DNA of 64,000 nt from CAWGAJ01 sp963820545 (GTDB taxonomy: Bacteria; Planctomycetota; Planctomycetia; Pirellulales; Thermoguttaceae). The position numbers were made by a program, and so were the translations under genes. The notes under the pieces are model-generated. The model had not been told where the DNA came from. It made no database searches and was given only the letters and a program-made list of their open reading frames with translations. The DNA lies in assembly GCA_963820545.1 (NCBI GenBank), contig CAWGAJ010000001.1, positions 620,001 to 684,000 of the forward strand. The letters are read 5' to 3'. Shown here piece by piece: positions 16,935-25,110 of the stretch; position 1 is the stretch's first letter, and each line of letters starts with the position of its first letter.

Positions 16935-17615
16935 ATGACGCCAACCGCTATTGTGGCCTACCTGACGCTTTTTGTGACGGTGGGCGTGGTGTTCTTGTTC
17001 GTCGCACTGCTTTTGGGCAGATTGTTGCGGCCTTGCGCCCCTTCGTCGGCAAAGCTGGAAACATATGAGTGCGGCGAGCCGCCGGTCGGCACCAGTTTTG
17101 TCCAATACGATTTGCGGTTTTACGTGGTGGCCTTGCTGTTTATTGTCTTCGAGGTGGAATTGGCGTTCTTTTTTCCACCGGCGGTGGTGTTCGGCAAACT
17201 CACGCAGATCATGAGCCTTAGTTTCGGCTCTAGTGCGCCGGCAACCAAAGCGGCGCAAAATGCAAAGCAAAAAGAACTAAATCGGGCCGTGGTGGAAATA
17301 TATCGGCAACTAGGTGTTGACCACCTGTTCCCGATCAGCCCTCACCCTAGCCCTCTCCCCGACCACTACGTGGTGCCCGGAGAGGGGACTAATGCTAGAG
17401 GCACTGAACAACAGCGGACTTTTTTGCCCGATGAGCAGCGTCAGGCCCTCGAAAACCAAATACGAAATTTGGCCTTAGCGGCGATGATCGACTTGGGCGT
17501 GTTTTTTGCCGTACTAATGGTCGGCTTTGCCTACCTGTGGAAACGCGGCGACTTGGACTGGGTGCGGGCAATAAAAGGATTCAGGGTTCAGGGAAGGATG
17601 AGGGATGAAGGATGA
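16935..17615 (+). CDS. nuoA: NADH-quinone oxidoreductase subunit A, enlarged
   Basis: NuoA is normally about 120-150 residues; this one is 226. Helix 1 (IVAYLTLFVTVGVVFLFVALLLG), the conserved loop YECGEPPVGTSFVQYDLRFYVVALLFIVFEVELAFFFPPAVVF, and the last helix MIDLGVFFAVLMVGFAYLWKRGDLDW are all present. Between helix 2 and helix 3 there is an insert of roughly 80 residues, part of which (HPSPLPDHYVVPGEGT) is translated from a repeat core at 17339-17389. The last residues (GFRVQGRMRDEG) are encoded by a heptamer array. The protein should still span the membrane arm; whether the insert is tolerated cannot be told here. Confidence 0.88.
   Translation: MTPTAIVAYLTLFVTVGVVFLFVALLLGRLLRPCAPSSAKLETYECGEPPVGTSFVQYDLRFYVVALLFIVFEVELAFFFPPAVVFGKLTQIMSLSFGSSAPATKAAQNAKQKELNRAVVEIYRQLGVDHLFPISPHPSPLPDHYVVPGEGTNARGTEQQRTFLPDEQRQALENQIRNLALAAMIDLGVFFAVLMVGFAYLWKRGDLDWVRAIKGFRVQGRMRDEG
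17339..17389. repeat. MITE core fragment inserted in frame within nuoA
   Basis: CCCTCACCCTAGCCCTCTCC...GGTGCCCGGAGAGGGGA matches the core of the elements at 16615-16748 and 44928-45187, with a shorter loop (CGACCACTACGTGGTG). It lacks the AGAGCC inverted ends. The nuoA frame stays open through it. Confidence 0.7.
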
Positions 17616-17727
17616 GGGATGAAAAAAACAGGGGACAGGGATAGTGGAACAAAGAAAGATGAAGGCTGATATCTGAAAACTGAATGCCTTAAACTGTGAA
17701 CTGATAACTGTGAACTGAAAACTTGTT
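17576..17727. repeat. Two degenerate heptamer arrays between nuoA and nuoC
   Basis: 17576-17624: AGGATTC, AGGGTTC, AGGGAAG, GATGAGG, GATGAAG, GATGAGG, GATGAAA; the nuoA stop codon lies inside. 17693-17727: ACTGTGA, ACTGATA, ACTGTGA, ACTGAAA, ACTTGTT. Less regular 7-bp-like sequence lies between. The whole nuoA-nuoC spacer is built of such material. Confidence 0.7.
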
Positions 17728-17759
17728 GCCGACTGCTGAAAGCTGATTGCTTAATACCT

Positions 17760-18290
17760 ATGAATATTCACGAGATCCACGTACGGCTGAACCGGGAGTT
17801 CCAGCATTGGCTGGTCGGTCATAACTTTGAGGCGCTGGATCCGTGGATCGAAATCAAGGCGGAAGGGCTGCCCGAGATCGCCCGCTATCTGCGCGACGAG
17901 CCGGATTTGCGGTTTGACATGCTGCATTGCATCACGGCGGTGGATTATTTCGAACCTGACGCCAAGAAGGCGGCCCAGGTCCAGTGGCAGCCGCACCTGG
18001 AATTGATTTATCACCTGTCGAGCATGGCCCTTCGGCACCGCCTGGTGCTTAAGACCAGTGTGCCGCGCTGGCAGAACAATATCGAGGGCCAGTTGTCCGA
18101 GGTCCCCAGCCTTAGCGGCGTGTGGCGCACGGCCGAGTGGCACGAGCGCGAAGTGTACGACCTGATGGGCGTCGGTTTTTCAGGCCACGCCGATCTGCGG
18201 CGGATCCTTTGCCCGGCGGATTGGGTGGGCCATCCCTTGCGAAAGGATTACCAGATGCCGCTGGAATATCACGGGGTGCGTGCGAGGTAA
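17760..18290 (+). CDS. nuoC: NADH-quinone oxidoreductase subunit C
   Basis: The 176-residue 30-kDa-subunit homologue has FDMLHCITAVDYFE, LELIYHLSSMALRHRLVLK, and the family signature WRTAEWHEREVYDLMGVGFSGHADLRRILCPADWVGHPLRKDY. It lies in the peripheral arm next to NuoD. It is not fused to nuoD, as it is in some bacteria. Its stop is 4 nt before the nuoD ATG, so the pair is tightly coupled. No nuoB lies between it and nuoA. Confidence 0.95.
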   Translation: MNIHEIHVRLNREFQHWLVGHNFEALDPWIEIKAEGLPEIARYLRDEPDLRFDMLHCITAVDYFEPDAKKAAQVQWQPHLELIYHLSSMALRHRLVLKTSVPRWQNNIEGQLSEVPSLSGVWRTAEWHEREVYDLMGVGFSGHADLRRILCPADWVGHPLRKDYQMPLEYHGVRAR

Positions 18291-18294
18291 AGCC

Positions 18295-19500
18295 ATGACC
18301 AGCCAACAGCGGACAAACGAAATGCAGGAATTCGACCTGCGCACGGACGAGATGATCGTCAACATGGGTCCGCAGCATCCCAGCACGCACGGCGTGTTGC
18401 GCGTGGTGCTAAGGACCGACGGCGAAGTGGTTTCGGAGATCACGCCGCATATCGGATATCTGCATCGCTCAGCGGAGAAGATCGGCGAGAAACTCACGCC
18501 GCGGCAGTTTCTGCCCTACACCGATCGCTTGGATTACCTGGCCGGGATGAACATGAATCTGGGCTGGGCGCTGGCGGTGGAGAAGCTGATGGGATTGGAA
18601 GTGACCGAAAAGTGCCGGCACGTGCGGGTATTGGCCTGCGAGCTGAGCCGCATAGCCAGCCATTTGGTGGCGGCGTGCTGTTACGGATTGGACCTGGGGA
18701 GCTTCACGCCGTTTATGTGGGCGTTCAGAGAGCGGGAAATGATTCTGAATCTTTTTGAAGAGATCTGCGGGGCGCGGCTCACGTACAGTTACATTACCCT
18801 GGGCGGGGTGACGGCCGATATTCCGCCCGGCTTGCTGAAAAAGTGCGAAGAGTTCCTCGACCAGTTTGAGCCGGTAATTGATGAATTTCACGCGGTCTTG
18901 ACCAGCAACGCGATTTTCATCCGCCGCACGGCGGGCGTGGGTGTGCTTTCGCCCGTAATGGCCGTCAACTACGGTTGTACGGGTCCGGTGTTGCGCGGCA
19001 GCGGGGTGGATTGGGACCTGCGCCGCGACGGCGAAGCGATCTATACAAGGATGTATGAGGATTATAAATATTCGGTAATCGCGCAGGTCAATGGGAAATA
19101 TCCGCAAGATTATCCTTATCCGCCCGTGCCGGCCGAGGCCGTGCTGGGCGACTGCTGGCATCGGTTTTACGTGCGCATGCTGGAGGTGGTGCAATCGGTG
19201 CACCTTGTCCGGCAGGCAATGGAAAAATATTCGCAAGCGAAGGACGGCATCGGCGAGATAATTCCCTTGAAAAAGAAACTGCCGGCCGGAGAAGCATACC
19301 TGGAAACCGAAGCCCCTAAGGGCCAGATGGGTTTCATGATCATTAGCGACGGCAATGCGATTCCCTGGCGCATGCGCATCCGCAGCAGCAGTTTTTGTCA
19401 TACCGCGGTGCTGCCGGAACTTTGCCGGGGTGTGCTGATTGCCGATATTCCGGCGATAGTCGGGTCCATGGATCTGGTGCTGGGGGAAATAGACAGATAA
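18295..19500 (+). CDS. nuoD: NADH-quinone oxidoreductase subunit D
   Basis: The 401-residue 49-kDa-subunit homologue forms the quinone site with NuoB. It shows MGPQHPSTHGVLRVVLRTDGE, PHIGYLHRSAEKIGE, YTDRLDYLAGMNMNLGWA and the C-terminal SFCHTAVLPELCRGVLIADIPAIVGSMDLVLGEIDR, all diagnostic. ATG 18295 follows GAGGTAA at ideal spacing; the in-frame GTG 18280 overlaps nuoC and is less likely. Confidence 0.96.
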   Translation: MTSQQRTNEMQEFDLRTDEMIVNMGPQHPSTHGVLRVVLRTDGEVVSEITPHIGYLHRSAEKIGEKLTPRQFLPYTDRLDYLAGMNMNLGWALAVEKLMGLEVTEKCRHVRVLACELSRIASHLVAACCYGLDLGSFTPFMWAFREREMILNLFEEICGARLTYSYITLGGVTADIPPGLLKKCEEFLDQFEPVIDEFHAVLTSNAIFIRRTAGVGVLSPVMAVNYGCTGPVLRGSGVDWDLRRDGEAIYTRMYEDYKYSVIAQVNGKYPQDYPYPPVPAEAVLGDCWHRFYVRMLEVVQSVHLVRQAMEKYSQAKDGIGEIIPLKKKLPAGEAYLETEAPKGQMGFMIISDGNAIPWRMRIRSSSFCHTAVLPELCRGVLIADIPAIVGSMDLVLGEIDR

Positions 19501-19593
19501 GGATGAAGGATGAGGGATGAAGGATGAATTAAAAACTCAGAACGCAGAACTCAAAATGCAGAACTGAAAACTGATTACTGACAACTGAAAACT
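19501..19593. repeat. Heptamer array filling the nuoD-nuoH spacer
   Basis: GGATGAA, GGATGAG, GGATGAA, GGATGAA (19501-19528), then CAGAACG, CAGAACT, CAAAATG, CAGAACT, GAAAACT, GATTACT, GACAACT, GAAAACT (19538-19593). This accounts for nearly the entire 96-bp spacer; the nuoH ATG follows 3 bp later. Confidence 0.75.
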
Positions 19594-19596
19594 TTA

Positions 19597-20697
19597 ATGG
19601 CGGAATACCTTGCACAATACGTCTCGCCCTGGATAGCCTACTTGGCGATAGGTCTAGTGGCGAGTCTGTTGCTGTTGGCGCTGGTTCTGCTCTCGGCGTG
19701 CGTGTTTATCTGGATGGAGCGCAAGGTTTCGGCCCGGATCCAGGATCGGCTGGGACCGACGCGCGTGGGCGGGCGCTTTGGCTGGCTGCAACCGCCGGCC
19801 GACGGTATCAAACTGCTCTCGAAGGAAGACATTATTCCCGCCGCGGCCGATGGGATGCTGTTCCGAGCGGCCCCATATATCAGTTTCGTCACCATGTTCA
19901 CCGTGTTCATGGCCTTGCCCTGGGCCAGCGACTGGGTGCCCATCCGCTTGGACGCGGCCGTGTTTTTCATCATCGCCGTTTCTGGATTGGAGGTTTTTGG
20001 GGTGATTTTGGGCGGATACGCCTCGGGCTCGAAATGGTCACTCTACGGGGCGATGCGCGAGGCGGCCCAGGTCATCAGTTACGAGATTCCCATGGGCCTT
20101 TGCGTGGTGGTTGTGGTGCTGGTGGCCGGGAGCATGGATTTGGTGGAGATCGGCAATCGGCAGTCGGGCTGGTTTTGGAACTGGCTTTTGTTCCACGATC
20201 CGTTTACGTTTGTGACATTTTGGATTTATCTCACCTGCGCGGTGGCCCATACCAATCGGGCGCCGTTCGATCTGCCCGAGGCCGAAAGCGAATTGGTGGC
20301 CGGTTTCATGACCGAGTATTCGGGCTTCCGTTGGGCAGTGTTTTTCATGGGCGAGTACGGGGCCATGCTGGCCGTAAGCGCGCTGGCCGCCGTGCTGTTC
20401 CTCGGTGGTTGGAACGGGCCGATTCCCATTGCCGGATTGCTCCATCTCACCCCCGAAACGAATATTTGGGCGGGATTGATGGGCAGTTGCTTAGGCGCGG
20501 GCAATCTGCTCATGAAGGCTTATGTGGGAGTCACTTTTATGATGTGGCTCCGCTGGACGCTGCCCAGATTGCGCATCGACCAAGTGATGACCACCTGTTT
20601 GAAATACTGCCTGCCGCTGGTTTCGGTGATGCTGGCCGGGGCAATGCTGTGGGCATTTATGTTTCCCGGTGGATTGTGCAACTTTATTTTTCCTTAA
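19597..20697 (+). CDS. nuoH: NADH-quinone oxidoreductase subunit H
   Basis: The 366-residue membrane subunit docks the peripheral arm and lines the quinone channel. About eight to nine helices are visible. Conserved loops ARIQDRLGPTRVGGRFGWLQ and FDLPEAESELVAGFMTEYSG are intact, including the acidic residues of the quinone channel. No Shine-Dalgarno is obvious because the upstream spacer is a heptamer array; coupling to nuoD across it is uncertain. Confidence 0.96.
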   Translation: MAEYLAQYVSPWIAYLAIGLVASLLLLALVLLSACVFIWMERKVSARIQDRLGPTRVGGRFGWLQPPADGIKLLSKEDIIPAAADGMLFRAAPYISFVTMFTVFMALPWASDWVPIRLDAAVFFIIAVSGLEVFGVILGGYASGSKWSLYGAMREAAQVISYEIPMGLCVVVVVLVAGSMDLVEIGNRQSGWFWNWLLFHDPFTFVTFWIYLTCAVAHTNRAPFDLPEAESELVAGFMTEYSGFRWAVFFMGEYGAMLAVSALAAVLFLGGWNGPIPIAGLLHLTPETNIWAGLMGSCLGAGNLLMKAYVGVTFMMWLRWTLPRLRIDQVMTTCLKYCLPLVSVMLAGAMLWAFMFPGGLCNFIFP

Positions 20698-20721
20698 AAT
20701 TATGTTCATAAAACGCTGAAT

Positions 20722-21309
20722 ATGGAAGCAATCAACTGGCACAGCTTTTTCTTTCTGCTTTTCGCCCTTATTGCCTGCGGGTTTGCCGTGGCAGTGGTGC
20801 TGACGGGAAACATCGTGCGCATGGCCAGTTATCTGATTGTGTCGCTGGGCGCGGTGGCGGGCTTGTTCTTCCTGGCCGGGGCCGATTTTCTCGGCGCCGT
20901 GCAGCTTATGGTGTACGTGGGGGGAACAATGGTCTTGCTGGTCTTTGGCGTGATGCTTACCGCGCGAGGGCCGTTTGTTTCCATGAAAACCGGCGGCGGC
21001 CAGTGGATTCTGGCCACGATCGTGGCCTTTGCGCTGTTGGCCATACTGCTGCAAACGGCGCTGAGCGTGGGCGATTGGAGCGGGCCAAAAACGGCTCAAG
21101 GGGCCGCGGGGCCTGAGCTCAGGCCCACTTCCGCTCGATTGGGATTGGGGCTGTTGGGAGTGCGAGTTGATCGACTGGAGAATCCCGATCCTGTGGCCCA
21201 GCGCGGGATGGCGGGATATTTGTTGGTATTTGAAATTATTTCGGTGCATTTGTTGGTCGTGCTCATAGGCGCGGCGTACTTGGCGCGGGCGAAACGCCGC
21301 GCTGAATGA
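20722..21309 (+). CDS. nuoJ: NADH-quinone oxidoreductase subunit J
   Basis: A 195-residue membrane protein with five helices. VYVGGTMVLLVFGVML is the conserved third helix that carries the pi-bulge in NuoJ, and an end helix LLVFEIISVHLLVVLIGAAYLAR is present. It lies 24 bp after nuoH. A polar loop near residues 115-150 is longer than in Escherichia coli. Confidence 0.94.
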   Translation: MEAINWHSFFFLLFALIACGFAVAVVLTGNIVRMASYLIVSLGAVAGLFFLAGADFLGAVQLMVYVGGTMVLLVFGVMLTARGPFVSMKTGGGQWILATIVAFALLAILLQTALSVGDWSGPKTAQGAAGPELRPTSARLGLGLLGVRVDRLENPDPVAQRGMAGYLLVFEIISVHLLVVLIGAAYLARAKRRAE

Positions 21310-21348
21310 AGAAAATATTAAATGGTGCGTTTCACGCACCCTACAAAG

Positions 21349-21693
21349 ATGGACTTACTTACGCAACCCGTCGGACTGTCGCATTACTTGATCGTGAGCA
21401 CAATTTTGTTTGTGTGCGGGATAGTTTGCATGGCCACCAAGCGCAACGCCTTGGGCGTGCTGATGGGAATTGAATTGGTGCTAAACGCGGCCAACCTGAA
21501 CTTTGTGGCGATGGGCAGCTCGTTTATACGAGCCGATAGCAGTAACGCCCTGGGCCTTGACGGCCAGTTGATAGCCATGTTTGTTATCGTACTGGCCGCT
21601 GCTGAGGCTGCCGTGGCCTTGGCGATTGCACTGAATTATTACCACACACACGTGACGATCGACGTGGATAAAGCGGATGAATTGAAAGGATGA
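21349..21693 (+). CDS. nuoK: NADH-quinone oxidoreductase subunit K
   Basis: The 114-residue three-helix subunit carries the two conserved membrane glutamates: one in GVLMGIELVLNAANLNF and one in VLAAAEAAVALAIALNYY. ATG 21349 (MDLLTQPVGLSHYL) is chosen. An in-frame ATG at 21322 exists, but it sits beside the palindrome GGTGCGT-ttc-ACGCACC (21324-21340) and would add an unusual leader. The stop codon is inside a heptamer run shared with the next ORF. Confidence 0.93.
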   Translation: MDLLTQPVGLSHYLIVSTILFVCGIVCMATKRNALGVLMGIELVLNAANLNFVAMGSSFIRADSSNALGLDGQLIAMFVIVLAAAEAAVALAIALNYYHTHVTIDVDKADELKG

Positions 21694-21708
21694 GGTATGA
21701 AGGATGAA
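21688..21708. repeat. Heptamer run at the nuoK stop
   Basis: GGATGAG, GTATGAA, GGATGAA. It contains the nuoK TGA (21691-21693) and, 3 nt on, the possible ATG (21697) of the GIY-YIG gene, as well as an AGG-rich stretch that could serve as ribosome-binding site. Confidence 0.5.
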
Positions 21709-22449
21709 TTAATTGAACCATTGAGCATGACTAATATGAAGATCACTCCAGAAGTTGCCGCTGTACTCAAATCCTATGTGTATGTCTACATAGACCCTCG
21801 AACGAAGGAACCGTTTTATATCGGTAAAGGTCAAGGCGACAGGCTGTTTTCCCATTTATATGACGAATCCGAGACCGAAAAGACACGCAGAATTGATGAT
21901 ATCAGAAAGAACGGGGAAGAACCACACATTGACATTCTTCGTTATGGTCTCACCAATGAAGAAGCAGCACTGGTTGAGGCAGCCGCCATTGACCTACTCG
22001 GCAAAAACCGACTCACAAATCGTGTGGCAGGGCATCATGAGAAATCTTTTGGGCGTATCAATTCCAAGGAAATCATTAACATGCTCAAAGCCAAGAGTGT
22101 GAATGTCCGGCACAAGGCATTGCTTTTCACAATAAACAAGCTTTACCGCAGCGACATGACACCAGAAGAATTGTATGAAGCTACCCGAGGGATATGGCGT
22201 GTCGGTCGTCGGCGCGAAAATGCCGAATATGCAATGGCGGTGTATCAAGGGATTGTTCGAGAGGTTTACCGAATTCATAAATGGTACCCAGCAAGCACCA
22301 AATACCGGACTCGTGACATAACTGAGAAAAATTTGAGGGGCCGATGGGAATTCGAAGGCGAAGTAGCCGACGAAGATATACGTCGTGAGTATATACCATT
22401 CTCTGTTGGCAAAGGTGGACAGAATCCTGTCCGATATGAGAACTTATAA
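21697..22449 (+). CDS. GIY-YIG nuclease-like protein (LEM-3 type) inside the nuo cluster
   Basis: The 250-residue product has YVYVYIDPRTKEPFYIGKGQGDRLFSHL (residues about 28-55), in which the YVYVYID/FYIGKG pair is the GIY-YIG motif. A following ALVEAAAIDLLG supplies the usual conserved Glu. The C-terminal half (residues about 130-250) has RGIWRVGRRRENAEYAMAVYQG and RGRWEFEGEVADEDIRREYI, a domain seen in some LEM-3-like GIY-YIG proteins. Base composition is more A+T rich than the nuo genes, so it looks inserted between nuoK and nuoL. It is in the same orientation and starts 3 nt after the nuoK stop, so it should be co-transcribed. ATG 21727 or 21736 are alternative starts. The target is unknown. 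Confidence 0.8.
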   Translation: MKDELIEPLSMTNMKITPEVAAVLKSYVYVYIDPRTKEPFYIGKGQGDRLFSHLYDESETEKTRRIDDIRKNGEEPHIDILRYGLTNEEAALVEAAAIDLLGKNRLTNRVAGHHEKSFGRINSKEIINMLKAKSVNVRHKALLFTINKLYRSDMTPEELYEATRGIWRVGRRRENAEYAMAVYQGIVREVYRIHKWYPASTKYRTRDITEKNLRGRWEFEGEVADEDIRREYIPFSVGKGGQNPVRYENL

Positions 22450-22520
22450 AGATGCCAAACAAACAAGTCCATTCGACGACTTTTTTCAGATGGCAATTTG
22501 AAGATAATTTATGATGTAAT

Positions 22521-24959
22521 ATGTATGTTAATCAGTTACTTCCGATTTTGCTGGGATTGGCGTGGCTGCTGCCGCTGGCCTCGTTTGTGCTGATCGTGTT
22601 GTTCGGACCGCTCATGGGCAAGGCCGGGCGCGGGGCGGGCTATTTGGCAACGCTGGCGATTTGTTCATCGTTTGTGCTCTCGGCAGCGGCTTTGACATTA
22701 TGGATTATACAACATCCGTTGGCGGCGGGCGTTCATGTTCTGGGCGGCCACGGTGAAGCATCACTGCCGAGTGTATCGGCGATCGCCGGCGATTGGTATG
22801 CCCTGGGCGTGTTCGGTTCGCTGCGCGTGACAATCGGTTATTACATCGACGCGCTGACAATTGCCATGTTTTGCATGGTTTCACTGGTGGCCTCTTGCAT
22901 CCACGTCTATTCGTTCGGCTACATGCACGAGGAATTGCACGAGGTGACCGATCTTTTGGTCACGCTCTCCAACGGCCAATTGCTGCGGCGGCGGGGACGA
23001 TTCTGCCGTTTTTTTCAATATCTGTCGCTGTTTTGTTTCAGCATGTTGGGCCTGGTGCTTGCCGGCAATTTGGCCATGGTGTTTGTTTTTTGGGAACTGG
23101 TGGGGATTTGTTCGTACTTGTTGATTGGCTTCTACCACGAGCGCAAGAGCGCTTCGAATGCGGCAAATAAGGCGTTTATCGTGAACCGCGTGGGCAACTT
23201 CGGCATGATGATCGGACTGGCGGCGATCTGGACGGGCATGGGAACGTTTTCCTTCGGCGATTATCCGGTGCGCGATGCAATGGGAAAGACCAGAACCATG
23301 CCCGGCATCTTCAGCCAGGTGCGGCCGGAAAGCAATCAATACGTCCTGCGCGTTCCGGATGGAATGGTCAAGTTGGCTGCGCGCGATGAAATTGAAAAGA
23401 TCGTTTTATCAATTGAAAAAGTACTGGCAAAGAAAACGGGCAGCGTGTCAAATCGGCGTTTGGCGAGCGAAAAGCAAAAACTAGTGGATTCCGCGCTCCA
23501 GGCGCAGGTCGGCGCATGGCGTCAAGCGGGATACGGGTATTGGCTGTTGGTGCTTGCGGGATTAGGGATCTTTTGCGGTTGCGTGGGCAAGAGCGCGCAG
23601 TTCCCTTTGCACGTGTGGCTGCCAGATGCAATGGAAGGCCCCACGCCCGTTAGCGCGCTGATTCACGCGGCCACGATGGTGGCCGCGGGCGTGTATCTGG
23701 TGGGCCGGTTTTATCCGGTGTTTACGCCCGAGGTGCTGCTTGTTATTGCTTTGATCGGCTGTATTACCCTGTTTTTGGCTGGCACCATGGCGCTGACGGC
23801 CACGGACATCAAGCGCGTATTGGCCTATTCAACGGTCAGTCAACTGGGTTACATGATGTTCGCCCTAGGCGTGGGCGGCTGGATTGCCGGATTGTTCCAT
23901 CTGTTCACCCATGCCTTTTTCAAGGCCTTGTTGTTCCTCTGCTCCGGGTCGGTGATCCATGCCTGCGGCACCAACGAGATGCCGAAGATGGGCGGATTGC
24001 TCAAGAAAATGCCTTATACCGCCTGGACCATGCTTGTAGGCTGCCTGGCCATCTCCGGAGCAGGCGTGCCCACGGTCATCGGGCTGAGCGGTTATTATTC
24101 CAAAGATTATATCATTGCCCAGGCATTGGTCTTCAAGACGGCTAATCCCATGTATAGTTGGCTGTTTTGGATCGCCGTGGCCGGGGCGGGCATGACGGCG
24201 TTTTACATGTTCCGCCTGTGGTTCATGACGTTCATGGGCAAGGCGCGCGATGAGCATATTTATGAGCACGCCCACGAGTCGCCGCCGGCAATGGTCTGGC
24301 CGCTGGTGACACTGGCCGCACTGAGCATCGTGGCAGGTTGGAATCTAATTTATACAAACTTTGGATTGGAGCCATTGCTTAACCAGGCCGTACCTGCGGG
24401 AATAGCCGAGGGTACTGTCGCTGGCCAACTGTTGCCCCACGTCACCATGCCGGCGGAACATCTTTCGCACGGCGCACAAGTGCACCTGACTGCCACCATG
24501 ATGGCCTTCTGTTCGGCCTTGGCCGGATTTGTTTTGGCCACGATGTTTTACGGCGTACGCACGTTGGATCCCAAGGACGTGCGGCGGAGTTTCGCCCTGC
24601 TTTATAGTTTGTTTTATCACAAGTGGTGGTTTGACGAGTTGTATCAGTTCGTGTTTGTACGTCCGGTACTGGTGCTTTCGCGTGGGGCGGCGACATTCGA
24701 CAAAAAAGGCATCGATTGGGCGGCCGACAACCTTGCCCGGGCCGTGGCTGCCTGCGCGCGCTTGGACGACTGGATCGATCGGGTGTTCGTGGATCGGTTG
24801 ATCGATCTGGCCGCTGGCGGCACTTATGCCGCGGGCATCTGGCTGCGGCGCGTGCAAACGGGAAATCTGCGGCAGTATATCATGCTTTTGGCCTTGGGCC
24901 TGATTGCCCTGTTTGTGGCGATAAATATGTATCAGAGTTACGCGCTGATGGGATGGTAA
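22521..24959 (+). CDS. nuoL: NADH-quinone oxidoreductase subunit L, enlarged
   Basis: The 812-residue antiporter-like subunit has FWELVGICSYLLIGFYHERKSA, GKSAQFPLHVWLPDAMEGPTPVSALIHAATMVAAGVYLVGR and the C-terminal lateral-helix region. It is about 150-200 residues longer than typical NuoL. A hydrophilic stretch at residues about 248-335 (MPGIFSQVRPESNQYVLR...KIVLSIEKVLAKKTG...KLVDSALQAQ) sits between membrane segments, and a short basic insert (NGQLLRRRGRF) is near residue 155. It pumps protons at the distal end of the membrane arm. It lies 71 bp after the GIY-YIG ORF. Confidence 0.95.
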   Translation: MYVNQLLPILLGLAWLLPLASFVLIVLFGPLMGKAGRGAGYLATLAICSSFVLSAAALTLWIIQHPLAAGVHVLGGHGEASLPSVSAIAGDWYALGVFGSLRVTIGYYIDALTIAMFCMVSLVASCIHVYSFGYMHEELHEVTDLLVTLSNGQLLRRRGRFCRFFQYLSLFCFSMLGLVLAGNLAMVFVFWELVGICSYLLIGFYHERKSASNAANKAFIVNRVGNFGMMIGLAAIWTGMGTFSFGDYPVRDAMGKTRTMPGIFSQVRPESNQYVLRVPDGMVKLAARDEIEKIVLSIEKVLAKKTGSVSNRRLASEKQKLVDSALQAQVGAWRQAGYGYWLLVLAGLGIFCGCVGKSAQFPLHVWLPDAMEGPTPVSALIHAATMVAAGVYLVGRFYPVFTPEVLLVIALIGCITLFLAGTMALTATDIKRVLAYSTVSQLGYMMFALGVGGWIAGLFHLFTHAFFKALLFLCSGSVIHACGTNEMPKMGGLLKKMPYTAWTMLVGCLAISGAGVPTVIGLSGYYSKDYIIAQALVFKTANPMYSWLFWIAVAGAGMTAFYMFRLWFMTFMGKARDEHIYEHAHESPPAMVWPLVTLAALSIVAGWNLIYTNFGLEPLLNQAVPAGIAEGTVAGQLLPHVTMPAEHLSHGAQVHLTATMMAFCSALAGFVLATMFYGVRTLDPKDVRRSFALLYSLFYHKWWFDELYQFVFVRPVLVLSRGAATFDKKGIDWAADNLARAVAACARLDDWIDRVFVDRLIDLAAGGTYAAGIWLRRVQTGNLRQYIMLLALGLIALFVAINMYQSYALMGW

Positions 24960-25011
24960 ATGATGGGCGAGGAGAGACGAAAATGAGGAATGCGGAATAT
25001 TAAATCAAGCC

Positions 25012-25039
25012 AAGCCCACGGGTTGCAACCCGTGGGCTT
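25012..25039. repeat. 28-bp perfect palindrome between nuoL and nuoM
   Basis: Arms AAGCCCACGGGTTG and CAACCCGTGGGCTT are exact reverse complements. It is typical of REP-like intergenic palindromes; it has no T-run, so it is not an obvious terminator. Confidence 0.7.
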
Positions 25040-25110
25040 AACGACGTTATTTATCAGAGACCCAATAAACTTATTGAATCATGAACCCTTAAAAATAAGA
25101 GTTTTAATTT

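Noticed and set aside
16935..17760. Hidden or frameshifted nuoB between nuoA and nuoC
   Set aside because: I looked for the Cys-Cys and following cluster motifs of NuoB in all frames of the spacer; only heptamer repeats are present.
18469..19401. Long minus-strand open frame opposite nuoD (310 codons)
   Set aside because: nuoD is unmistakable on the plus strand; the antisense frame is a by-product of its codon usage and has no recognisable protein features.
19501..19593. CRISPR-like array
   Set aside because: The units are contiguous 7-mers with no spacers and no cas genes.
20491..21339. Minus-strand open frame opposite nuoH and nuoJ
   Set aside because: His- and Gln-rich shadow of membrane-protein codons; nuoH and nuoJ are certain.
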